From: Mikania micrantha
Lineage: Eukaryota; Streptophyta; Magnoliopsida; Asterales; Asteraceae
Length of the DNA: 64,000 bases
Direction: 5' to 3'
NCBI GenBank assembly: GCA_009363875.1
Contig: CM018694.1
Location: 28,033,415 to 28,097,414 of the forward strand
Part shown: positions 45,718-55,666 of the stretch, piece by piece
Numbering within the stretch: position 1 is the stretch's first letter
How the letters are laid out: the number at the start of each line of letters is the position of its first letter
The notes under the pieces: generated by a model
The model's input: the letters and a program-made list of their open reading frames with translations, nothing else
What the model was told of the DNA's origin: nothing
The model's database searches: none
Made by a program: the position numbers and the translations under genes

Positions 45718-46363
45718 ATTCGTTTTATATGCAAACATGACTTATACGTGCTTAAATTTTGATTCTAGATAGTCTAATTGTTATGTATCATTTATTTCAA
45801 AACATTTATTAAAAAATTAATGTTATACTCACCAACTATATACTATCCATATAGTTGGTTGCGGCATACCCTATATATAAGCATCAACAATACATTAGTA
45901 GTAGAACCGAAAGCTTGATCAAGAGCTAGATTAGTCGATTTAATCTTTAATTTCAAGTAAATCATGCTTTACCCAATAATACTAGTCAACTCAAATACAT
46001 AAAACATCTGGTGTGTGCTCTTACACCTAGTTAAACTAAAGATATCTATCATTATTCTTACTTTGAGTTAATTAAGCTATCATCACTTCAAAATCCCCTT
46101 AGTGAGTGAACAAATTGTAACAAATCCAACAAAAACGAATAAGCTACTCATATATTCTTATATATTACAATTAGTAGTCTGTGAATCGAGACAATATTCT
46201 ATAACACTTATAAAGTAATCAAAATTCTAATATGTTAAATCGATAGTCAAAGTTTAATAGAAAACAAAACAAGTAGAAAGGGAGAATCAATAAATAATCA
46301 ACCCTCCTCGCAAAAGTTCTATTAAAAAAATTTTAGGACGAAATTTACAAAAGTAGGGGAGAC
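45718..46363. other. Noncoding DNA ending in a polypurine-like tract
   Basis: No coding region. Near 45875 'gcataccctatatataagc' resembles, in opposite orientation, the hairpin module of element C's LTR. It ends 'ttttaggacgaaattt' (46331-46346) and 'aggggagac' (46355-46363), which look like the 3' end of a plus-strand chromovirus just before an LTR. The rest of that element is not recognisable. Confidence 0.45.
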
Positions 46364-47992
46364 TGTAATCCCTACGGTTTTCACATCAAGTCCAAATTTT
46401 AATTTTAAACGATTATATTAAAATAAAGTTCGAAATATTCTTAAGTATTTTTATTCATAAAACCCACACATATATAGAAACACATACAAAGATATATACA
46501 TAACATTTAAAAGAAATTCAAACTTAACATTAAAATAAACATCAAACATTCATTACATCATAAAAGGAAATTCTAAATCCATAACTCAAAGCCTAAGAAT
46601 AAGAAAACTAAAATTAAAGTACTCGGACCTAGGTGGCAGTACTCGGGTAATACTCAGTAACTACTCGGCCTCGGAACAACTCCTTGGAGAAAGTACTTGA
46701 CGAGTACTTGGCCTTGGAGGCCGACTTTTGCAACAGTGCACACACCAAAAAATAGTTGAATAAAATGTATATCAAATGTTATATAACACATGTGATTTCA
46801 TGACATAATGAACATATCATAAAAGAATCATTAACTAAAGCAGATCAACTAATGTTAACAGATAATGTTTGACCAAGTTAACATAGCAATGCTAGAAATA
46901 GGAAGTATCACTACGGGCTTCCCCCAAAGGGTAAATCAAACAACAGTGGGATGGCCGGTCCAATAGATTTATCATAGTCACTAAGGGTGAGAAATGCTCA
47001 CTATTAGCTAAATCCAATATGTATAATGTCATCAAACTAGTTTCACATGATAAAAGTTTAAAACAAGTTGACATGTTTCACCCCAAAAATAAAAGCATAA
47101 AAAGGGGCTATGAAGACTCACCTTGATTGATGAGTTAGTTTGCAAATAATGCCAACTGTGTAGTCAAATAATATTCAATTCAATTCAATCAACCTATATT
47201 GTGCAATCAAATACAAACTAATGTAACTATGACTTTTATGGAATTATTAATACAAATATAATATTGAATTAGGCCCCATATGTCGATTTGTTTCAAAAAT
47301 ATTTTGTAGTTACAACATTGGTTAAATACTTTATTTAATTTGATAAATGTTTAATTTATAAAATAAATTGTTAACTAATAATGAATTAAATAGTATTAAA
47401 TATAATTGTCTTTAATAAAATGAAAATATTTATAGTTTCTATGTTACATAAAATAAATTAATCTTAAACAATTTAAAATCAATCAATAATATGTTAATTT
47501 GTTTATAATAGTTATATTGTTATTAAAACCACTATGATAAAATATTTTCTATGAATACATATTAAAATTTTGTAAAAATTATAAAAATTAAAGTTGATAA
47601 ATAACTTTAATACTAATATAATATTTGAAAATTTATAAATTATTATAAACAAATATTAAATTTTAAAAGCTAAGTAATAAAGTTTTCTTGTTTTAAATAA
47701 AACTTTAATTAACATTATTGTATATTTTTTTAACATCTTAAATAATTACAAGCATAAAATTTAGTTTAATGTTGCAAGTTTTATAGGTTGAAATTATCTT
47801 TCAAAAATAAAACCTCAAATAACAAATATTTAAGTTTATATAAAAAGTTTAATAAAACAGTAATATATATATATATATATATATATATATTGCTTCTAAA
47901 TAACAAGTTTTCATTAAGTTTATAAAGATTTTTGGTGAAAATGGAATTTTAAAATAATGGTTAAATCAAAAGTTAAAAAAATAGGCCATAAC

Positions 47993-48078
47993 CGCCCCTG
48001 CCAGGGGTCGAACCCACGACCTAGGGAACCTGAGACCTAAGTGCGTGTGTAATGACCAACTGAACTAGAGCCTTGCTC
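47993..48078 (-). other. tRNA-like / SINE-head-like segment
   Basis: The minus strand has TAGTTCAGTTGGT (48067-48055), close to the pol III A box, and GGGTTCGACCCCTGG (48015-48001), an exact B box GGTTCGANNCC, about 40 bases apart as in tRNA genes. I cannot fold a full cloverleaf with paired acceptor ends, so it is not a working tRNA gene. It could be the head of a tRNA-derived SINE or a decayed tRNA. Confidence 0.4.
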
Positions 48079-48949
48079 ATGTTCAGAAGCCGCTCGGATT
48101 ACATTTAACATAGTGAGTTGGTTTCCCCCAATTCCTTTTAATAGCCAAACCGAAGAACCCTAGTTCTTTTGGATCCGAAATTCATTCAAAACACGATGGG
48201 ATCGGTTCTAAAATCATAGGGCTTTTGTTTAGCCTCTAACAATGAGTTGAATGGTATGTAGAACACTAACCTTAATATACGAATGACCGGGTTTCGATTG
48301 GATGCTTAGAAGCGTGCGACCGTGAGTTTTTATGAACTTGATTCACGATCGATTTGAATGGTGTGAGTATTGTGCATGCACAGAACAATTCTTCGAGCTC
48401 AAATGCACATATGGTTGAGTTTAATTTGAGTTTTATGTGTGTTTATATAGATTTTGAATAACCAAACAAATACAAATGTCTAGGAGCGATTCGTATGAAA
48501 TTCGAATTTTAAACGAAAGATTAGAGATTGATTTCGAACCCTTAATATTCGGTTATTGATCAAATTTTGAACTTGGTTGGCTTTATCAGCTCGATTTGAG
48601 CTATGGATCATCTGGGTCGATAATGGGTAAATCGGGTATCCATAGGGGGGGAGTTGGATAGGAAGAAGATAACACTATGGGTTATTGGCAAAAACAACCC
48701 CCCCCCCCCCCCCCCAATTTTCTTTCTTAGTTCAAGTTTCAATGTTGGCTGTTTTAGTCCTCCTGATTTTAAATAAAGGTTGGTAAAATATAATCATTAG
48801 CTAAAATTATTAATTTATATTTACATAATTTATCAAAACATCAATATTTGTATCAATAAAAAAGTTTATTTATATATCCATTTTTTATAAATCTTTAATA
48901 AAGGAACCGTAGAAATTGTTAGTCTCGATTAAAAGTTAAGCTTGGTCAC

Positions 48950-49210
48950 CCTTGGTACCCATCGATGCTATTAGTATCGATGGGAGTTAGTATCTACCCT
49001 CAAACCTTCGATTTTGTTAATTTCGATGGGAGTTGGGTCCAGGTTCCTTGGATAATGTTGTGCTACACTATATCGAAGTCCCCTTAGTGAAAACAAACCC
49101 ATCGAACTTAGTATGATTTAGGAAAGGTGGCTGCAAACTTCCAGCCCGGCGAGACTATTAGCATCGACATGTCATATGTCGATACTATTCCTTCGATCAG
49201 ATCTGGGTTT
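48950..49210. repeat. TCGATGG motif array, second copy
   Basis: Words such as 'catcgatgctattagtatc', 'tttcgatggga', 'tatcgaag', 'catcgaac', 'catcgacatgtcatatgtcg' recur over 260 bases with irregular spacing; the last is itself a dyad. Same word and same position relative to the GA run and TATA site as at 100-595. Confidence 0.55.
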
Positions 49211-49583
49211 GTGGAACCTGTCCATGCCTGATTCTAATTTGTTCCAAGTGTTCCTAAGGTCGACTAAGCTTCTGTTGTTGAGTTCTAAGTGTCATTAAAC
49301 TACTTTCATGTTTGAAAGTTTTGGGTTGTTAGAAAACCCTGTAGACCGAATTTCAAGCTTAAACATGCTTTGATTGGATCGTTTAGAGCACAGATCCTTT
49401 GTACTTCCTTAATTTACATGATGAGAGCTTTCCATAGACACCAAGATCTTGGAATTTGGTTGAGAAACGAGATAGATCAAGTGAGGGTTTCTAGAGAGAG
49501 AGAGTGTGTAGAGAGGGAGCTCTGAATCTAGAGAGAGGGTGTAAATTCTGGTAGGTGAGCCATAAATGAGAGGTTTTAAAGCC

Positions 49584-49590
49584 TTTTATA
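49584..49590 (-). promoter_or_regulatory. TATA-like box of older LTR (minus strand)
   Basis: The minus strand reads GGACTATAAAAGGC, a strong TATA match, followed by the CT-rich complement of 49491-49550. Confidence 0.5.
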
Positions 49591-49663
49591 GTCCGGGTAA
49601 TGACATGCGTGTTCGAGTTCGTCCAGTTTCGCGTTTCCGTGTTATTTTACGAACGTTACGGAC

Positions 49664-52393
49664 TGTTAGGATCGCAGTCTCCGGTCACACAGTTGTGAGA
49701 CCTACATGTCTGGTTGCATACGTACAACCAATAACTTGGATAAATCAGTTTTGTAAATCAGAGTTGCGGAATTAAAAGTTTAGGTTGTCAAACCAACGTT
49801 GCAATTATAAGTTGCGGAAGCATAAGATTAAAACAGTTTTCAAAACAAAACAGAGTAATAGTTTGCGGAAGCAGTTTAAGTAATAATCATTATATAACAA
49901 TTCAAATGTTTAAATGTTCTCAATCCTAAGACACTAAAGCTGATGCATGGGACTCCATCCTAGCATCCTATCCTCGTGTGCGTGCCTTAGTTACCTGAGA
50001 AAACATGCGAGTAAAAAGGGTCAACACAATGGTTTGTGAGAGCACATGTTTTTCATAAGCAGTAAACATCCAATGTTTAAAGTAAGAGTTGTGATTTACA
50101 TATCATTACAATACAGTATCGATTGATAGCTAGTCAATACAATTATATTATATGCGGGTTCGTACCGAAGCTGACAGTTGTGCCTCCCACCATGTCCATC
50201 ACAAGACAATGGCAAAGTGTTGGTCAATATTGCACCCATTCCGACCTCCAATCGGGTTGGCCTCCCAGGCGTGATGGGTGGGGCATGTCAGGCCGAAATA
50301 GTACTATTCAAGATTACCACACTAGGCGCTCCGTGCTACTAACGGTCCGTGGAGTATCGCGAGGACTTTTAGTTGTGATGTGTTCCACACATATACATAT
50401 AGTGATAAAGCATGTCCATACGTAAATAAAATGAGTTTTTGTTCAAAAACAGTTATAATGCAGTGTTTTCTCCCCCAAAGGTTAGAAAAGTAAAAAGGGG
50501 CCGTGAACTCACCTGTTAAAGCAGTTCCGATGTGTAAGTGTTCGCGTCTGCGAATGCTAGCACCTGCAAATAAGCACCTATAACCATATAGGTGTGAGTA
50601 TGTGTTTTGTGGTGTGTTGTATCCCATACAACTCCAAGTGTCGGTGTGCTCAACCGAGTGTGTGTGTGTTGACTTGTGTTGTCTCGACGAATCTTTGGTG
50701 ACACGTTTGTTGTGTTTATGTGTCTTAATGCAAATAAGACACCAACACGCATTCCTATGACCAGTCATGATGTTTTTCACATAAGTTATGTTTCGAAAAA
50801 TCACAACGTTTCCGTTCTTGAAAGAGTTTCCATATTAGGAAAGTTTCTATTTTTGCAAAATACAGTTATGAAATCCCATTTCATAAAATCAATACTTCTA
50901 GTATGTTTGTAAAAACGCGTTTATATACTTAAAACACATCGTTTACGCATAAATCGCCATTTATGCCGTTTTGCCCAAATAAAGTTTCCTTATTTGGAAA
51001 GTATACGTTTAAATGTCCGTTTTCAAAAATTAAAGTTTCCAATATGCTTAGAAATCATTTTAAGCATATTCCAATACTCAAAGTTCACCAAAATATCTTA
51101 AAACATCAAAAGCCCTCTTTTGATTTACAAAAGTTTCCATTTATAGAAAGTTTATATAAAATCATGTTTTTGACCAAATCAATCACCCAAATGTGTTTCT
51201 AAACACTCCAATATACATTTGACAACATCTAGACATGTCTAACATGCCTAGATCATCACAAATCTAAGACATGCAACATAAAAGTTTCCTTTTATGGAAA
51301 GTTTACCTAAATCATCATTAAATCAACAAACTCAACCAAACTCAAATCCAACACTTAAAATCAGTAGATCTAACTCTAATAACACATCCAATCACCACCA
51401 AATTCGTGTACTATAGCCACATGGAGTTGCATGTGTGCAAACACATTTACATGTGTGTTTTTACATCATGCATGTATGATCTAACAACTAATAGACATGT
51501 AAAACTACCTTAGATGCTAGGATTTGAGTTGTAGTAGGTGTAACGAGTTCTGGAACGGCTGGAGATGATTCTTTTACGTGTTGATGGCTTCCAAGGCTTC
51601 CTCTTGAAGCTCCAATGGTCCAAAGCACTCCAATGTTGTAAGAAATGACTTCAAATGTTCTTCATAGGGGTTTGGGGCTGATTTTCAGTGATTTGGGTCG
51701 AGGATTGATGAAGAAACTCGAAGAAAGTGGATGGAAACCGAGTGGAATGAGTTTGGGGTTGATTTTATAAAAAATTTGATCTGCATGCGCTTCGCGTACC
51801 GCCGAGGCCGATCGAAATGGCCATCGTGTACCGTCGAGGAATTCGGGAGTCTCGATTGCCGCTTTGCTTCGCGTACCACCAAACCCTTGCCAAGGGTCCT
51901 TGGCGTACCGCGATGGATCCATTTTCCAGTTTTTCGATTTCGTCGATTCGATTTCGCTCGTGTCTGATTCCCAACATTTATCCTAAACATCTAATGCATG
52001 TTTAGCACATAATCGTATAGTAGCACATAAATTGTTTGATCACCAACGTTCGTGAGACTCGTGTGTGTGTTTCGATAATTCCACAAATTATCTTTACTCA
52101 TTTGTGTTCGTCGCTACGAACCGTTTGCATGCTTGATTAACCATAATCAACATGTATTGCACAATTCAACAATTCCCTGAATTATCGTTTTGTGTTCGTG
52201 CTTGTGTTTGCCACACTTGGTTTCCAAAACCAATGTGCAATGTATGATTCGATAGTTCCTCGAACTATCGTTTAGCAGTTGTTTGTGTTTGACTCATCTA
52301 ATTAAACATAATTAAATGAAGTGCAATCAAGTATGAATGTGAAAGGTAAAGAATGTAAGAGTCGCAATTTAACTGAAATTGCCGGGTGTCACA
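49664..52393 (-). repeat. 3' LTR of element D (about 2.7 kb; left end estimated)
   Basis: The right end 'gggtgtcaca' at 52393 is certain from the adjoining polypurine tract. I place the left end at 'tgttaggatcgcag' (49664), where the older LTR's order breaks off just after its 'tttacgaacgttacgg' segment. Contents: 'ttgcggaag' repeats (49805-49875), paired 'gcctcccacc/gcctcccagg' modules (50192, 50261), 'cccaaaggttag..aaaagggg' (50473), a predicted TATA (51763-51775) and a CpG-rich word array (51781-51920). Confidence 0.6.
51781..51920. repeat. Four 'cttcgcgtaccgccgagg'-type words in element D LTR
   Basis: 'cttcgcgtaccgccgagg' (51789), 'catcgtgtaccgtcgagg' (51822), 'cttcgcgtaccaccaaa' (51869) and 'ttggcgtaccgcgatgg' (51900) form a small array around a TCGCG-TAC-CGCGA-like dyad. 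It lies just upstream of the predicted minus-strand TATA at 51763-51775. Short frames here are shadows of the repeat. Confidence 0.55.
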
Positions 52394-52516
52394 TCATCCC
52401 CTTGTTGAAAGAAATTTCGTCCCGAAATTTGGTTGTTGTTGGTAGTGTTTGAGAACAAAATTTTCTGATTGTCACATCATCCCCTTGTTGAAAGGAATTT
52501 CATCCCGAAATTTATT
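52388..52516 (-). repeat. Duplicated LTR edge and polypurine tract of element D
   Basis: 'gtcacatcatccccttgttg' followed by 'aaag.aatttc.tcccgaaat' occurs at 52388 and again at 52471, a period of 83 bases. On the minus strand each copy reads as polypurine 'caacaagggg' followed by TGTGAC. The outer copy adjoins the full LTR, so the inner copy has a pseudo-LTR start. Confidence 0.85.
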
Positions 52517-53149
52517 CGTTGTTGTCGGCGTTCGACGTTGCCTGTTTGAAGAGGTGGGGATATTTGTGCATCATCTGATCCTCACGTTCCCACGTGAATT
52601 CAGGTCCGCGTTTCGAGTTCTATCGGACCCTGACAATCGGAATCCGACTCTATTTAAGTTGTTTGACCTCTCGGTCCATGATCTCTACCGGCTCTTCCGC
52701 GAACCGTAGTTGTTCATCCACCTGGATCTCATCCAGTGGAACTACAGGTGTCTCATCTGATAAAAATTTCTTCAGGTTCGAGACATAAAATACGTTGTGA
52801 AATCCATCGAGTTCGGCTGGTAAGTTGAGTTGGTATGCCACTGGGCCAATCCGCTTCAAGATTTTGAATGGTCCAATATACCGTGGGTTCAATTTTCTTC
52901 GTTTACCAAAGCGAATGACGCCTTTCCATGGCGAAACTTTCAGAAGGACTTTGTCTCCTACCTGAAATTCCAGAGGCTTTCGGCGTTTGTCGGCATAGCT
53001 CTTTTGACGATCTCGAGCTGCTGTCATACGGTTTCTGATTTGCATGATTTTCTCTGTTGTTTCATGCACCAGTTCCGGGCCAGTGAGCTGACTGTCGCCC
53101 ACTTCCGCCCAACAGATAGGTGATCGGCATTTCCTGCCATAGAGTGCCT
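52517..53149 (-). pseudogene. Integrase C-terminus and chromodomain of element D
   Basis: The frame 53102-52650 carries 'SYADKRRKPLEFQVGDKVLL', 'GKRRKLNPRYIGPFKI', 'FYVSNLKKFLSDE' and 'EEPVEIMDREVKQLK', then stops at TAG (52650). The same frame goes on with a second TAG near 52614 and then 'RGPEFTWEREDQMM', so the chromodomain is full length but has two stops, one in place of a usual Gln, one of a Trp. Confidence 0.87.
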
Positions 53150-54030
53150 CAAAGGCGCTGCCTTTATACTTGTGTGGTAACTGTTGTTGTAGGAGAACTC
53201 CACCAATGGTAGGTGAGTTTCCCAGCTATTTGCGAAGTCCACTACACACGCTCGTAGCATATCTTCGAGGGTTTCTATCGTGTGTTCGCTCTGGCCATCA
53301 GTTTGTGGGTGGTATGCTGTACTCATATCCAACCGTGTACCGAGCGACTTTTGTAGTGATTTCCAGAAGTTTGAAGTGAATCGAGCGTCTCGATCTGAAA
53401 TGATGGAGATTGACACTCCATGACGCGAGACTACTTCCTTAACGTAGATTCGAGCCAGTTTTTCCATTTTGTCATTTTCTTTGATCGCAAGAAAATGTGC
53501 TGACTTAGTCAGTCGGTCCACAATTACCCAGATAGTGTCACATCCACTAGGAGTACGGGGAAATTTGGTAATGAAATCCATGGATATTTGTTCCCACTTC
53601 CACATGGGGATCTCAGGTTGTGTGAGTAATCCAGATGGTTTCTGATACTCAACCTTGACTTTGGCACAAGTCAAGCATTTGCTTACGTAGGTGGCGATGT
53701 CGGCTTTCATGTGTGGCCACCAGTAGAGTATCTTCAGATCATGATACATCTTATCAGATCCAGGGTGAATGCAATACCAAGATTTGTGAGCCTCGTCCAT
53801 CACAAGGTCTCGTGAGTTCCCGTGATGTGGAACCCAGACGCGTTCCATGAAATAATGTAAGCCATCGGCTTTGACCTCCAGTTGTTTTTCCATTCCCCTT
53901 AGTGATTCGGCCACTAGGTTTTCTGCTTTAAGTGCCTCCACTTGGGCAATACGTATTTGCTCAGGGAGACTAGGATGGATGGTGAGATGTAAAGCTCGTA
54001 CTCTCTTGGGTTTGAGGTATTCTTCCGACT
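53150..54030 (-). pseudogene. Integrase zinc domain and catalytic core of element D
   Basis: Frame 54082-53024 holds 'EKQLEVKADGLHYFMERVWV', HHCC ('HKSWYCIHPGSDKMYHDLK', 'CLTCAKV'), 'MDFITKFPR', 'SIISDRDARF' and 'PQTDGQSEHTIETLEDMLR', so the D,D,E residues are present. A frameshift near 53150, after 'NNSYHTSIKAAP', moves the rest to another frame. The junction to RNase H near 54022 is also frameshifted. Confidence 0.88.
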
Positions 54031-55666
54031 TAGGGCATCGGCCACTACATTGGCCTTCCCCGGGTGATAGTTGATAGCACACTCGTAGTTGTTTAGGAGT
54101 TCGAGCCAGCGACCTTGTCGCATGTTCAGTTCCTTCTGCTCGAATATGTGTTGGAGACTCTTGTGATCAGTGTATATCGTACACTTTGTACCATACAGGT
54201 AGTGTCTCCAGATCATGAGTGCAAATACTACGACTCCAAGTTCCAAGTCATGGGTGGTGTAGTTTTTCTCGTGGACTTTCAATTGTCGGGAAGCATATGC
54301 GATCACCTTCTCTCGCTGCATTGACACACAGCCGAGTCCTTGTATTGAGGCATCGCAGTATACTACGAAGTCATCTGTTCCATCAGGAAGAGACAAGATA
54401 GGTGCACTACAGAGCTTCTTCTCGAGAAGTTGGAATGCAGCTTCTTGTTTGTCGGTCCAGAGGTATTTCTTGTCTTTATGGGTTAAGGCTGTAAGGGGTT
54501 GGGATATCTTGGAAAATCCTTCAATAAATCGTCGATAATAGCCTGCCAAGCCTAGTAATTGTCGCATCTCAGTTGGGGTCTTTGGTGCTTCCCAGTTCTT
54601 GATCGCCTCTAACTTAGATTTATCCACATGAATCCCTTGTTCATTCACAACATGTCCCAAAAATTGGACCTCTTGAATCCAGAAGTCGCACTTTGAGAGT
54701 TTAGCGTACAACTTTTCTTGCCGTGGCAATTCAAGAGCCAATTGAAGATGCTCTTTGTGTTCTTCCTGAGTTTTCGAGTAGATTAGTATATTGTCTATAA
54801 AGACAATGATAAACTTGTCGAGGTAAGGTTTGCATACTCTGTTCATGAGGTCCATAAATACTGCGGGTGCGTTTGTCAGCCCAAATGGCATAACCAAAAA
54901 CTCGTAATGGCCATACCGAGTGCGGAAAGCTGTCTTTGGGATGTCTTCTTCTTGAATTCTCAACTGATGGTATCCAGATCGTAGATCGATCTTAGAGTAG
55001 TAACTCGATCCTTGCAGTTGATCAAACAGATCGTCAATGCGGGGTAATGGGCAACGGTTCTTGATTGTCACCCTGTTTAACTCCCGATAGTCGATGCACA
55101 TACGGAACGTGCCATTCTTCTTCTTTACGAACAAGACCGGAGCTCCCCAAGGTGAGAAGCTTGGTCTAATGAAACCCTTGTCTAGCAACTCTTGAAGTTG
55201 ATTGGACAGTTCCTGCATCTCCGAAGGTGCAAGTCGATAAGGTGCTCGTGCGATAGGTGCTGCTCCCGGCACGAGGTCTATGCGGAACTCCACTTGTTGA
55301 GGCGGTGGAAGTCCGGGTAGATCCTCAGGGAATACGTCGGGATAGTCGCATACGACTGGGATGTCTTCTATTTTCTTCTCCTCTTCAGTTTTGTCGGTGA
55401 TAAGCGCCAGAATGGCTGTGTATCCCTTTCGTAAGCATTTGTGAGCTTTCATGCACGAGATGATGCTTAGGGAAGTGTCGCTCCTCTCTCCTTTGATGTC
55501 TAAGGTATCTCCACTAGGGAGGGGTATGCGCACAACCTTGTCATGGCAAATGATTTCGGATTGGTTTTCAGACAACCAATCCATGCCCACTACGACATCA
55601 AAACTGCCTAGTGTAACTGGCATGAGGTCAATCTTAAACTTATGGCCTGCTAGCTCTAAAGTGCAT
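54010..55666 (-). pseudogene. pol: Protease C-terminus, reverse transcriptase and RNase H of element D
   Basis: Open from the element E insertion to about 54010: 'DVVVGMDWLSENQSEIICHD', the linker 'PPPQQVEFRIDLVPGAAPIA', reverse transcriptase ('YGHYEFLVMPFGLTNAP', FIDNILIYS), 'FLGHVVNEQGIHVD', 'YRRFIEGFSK' and RNase H ('VVYCDASIQGLGCVSMQ', 'YTDHKSLQHIFEQ'). The catalytic FIDD is FIDN here: the second catalytic Asp is Asn, which should abolish polymerase activity. The first codons of the longer open frame (above 55666) belong to the element E LTR. Confidence 0.9.
55662..55666. repeat. Target site duplication TGCAT, left of element E
   Basis: Identical to 63653-63657. Confidence 0.93.

Larger units (their letters stand above)
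46364..49663. mobile_element. LTR-like composite, interrupted by element D
   Basis: Starts 'tgtaatccctacggtttt' after a polypurine-like tract, sharing about 130 bases with 14746 onward. Yet 'cacccc.aaaaataaaagc..aaaaggggc' (47085), the TCGATGG array (48950-49210), GA runs (49491-49550) and a minus-strand TATA box (49584-49590) have the order of a minus-strand LTR. It may contain two LTRs in opposite orientation. It also holds a tRNA-like piece (47993-48078), a (TA)n tract (47862-47890) and 18 consecutive C (48698-48715). No coding region is seen. Confidence 0.45.

Noticed and set aside
48698..48715. Run of 18 C
   Set aside because: A homopolymer with probable sequencing-length error; no function can be argued.
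50322..50804. 160-codon minus-strand frame in the element D LTR
   Set aside because: Composition is low complexity (His/Thr-rich from 'gtgtgt' tracts), without domain features, and it lies within an LTR.
51662..52005. Overlapping open frames on both strands over 51662-52005
   Set aside because: They arise from the GC-rich word array in the element D LTR and have no homology that I recognise.
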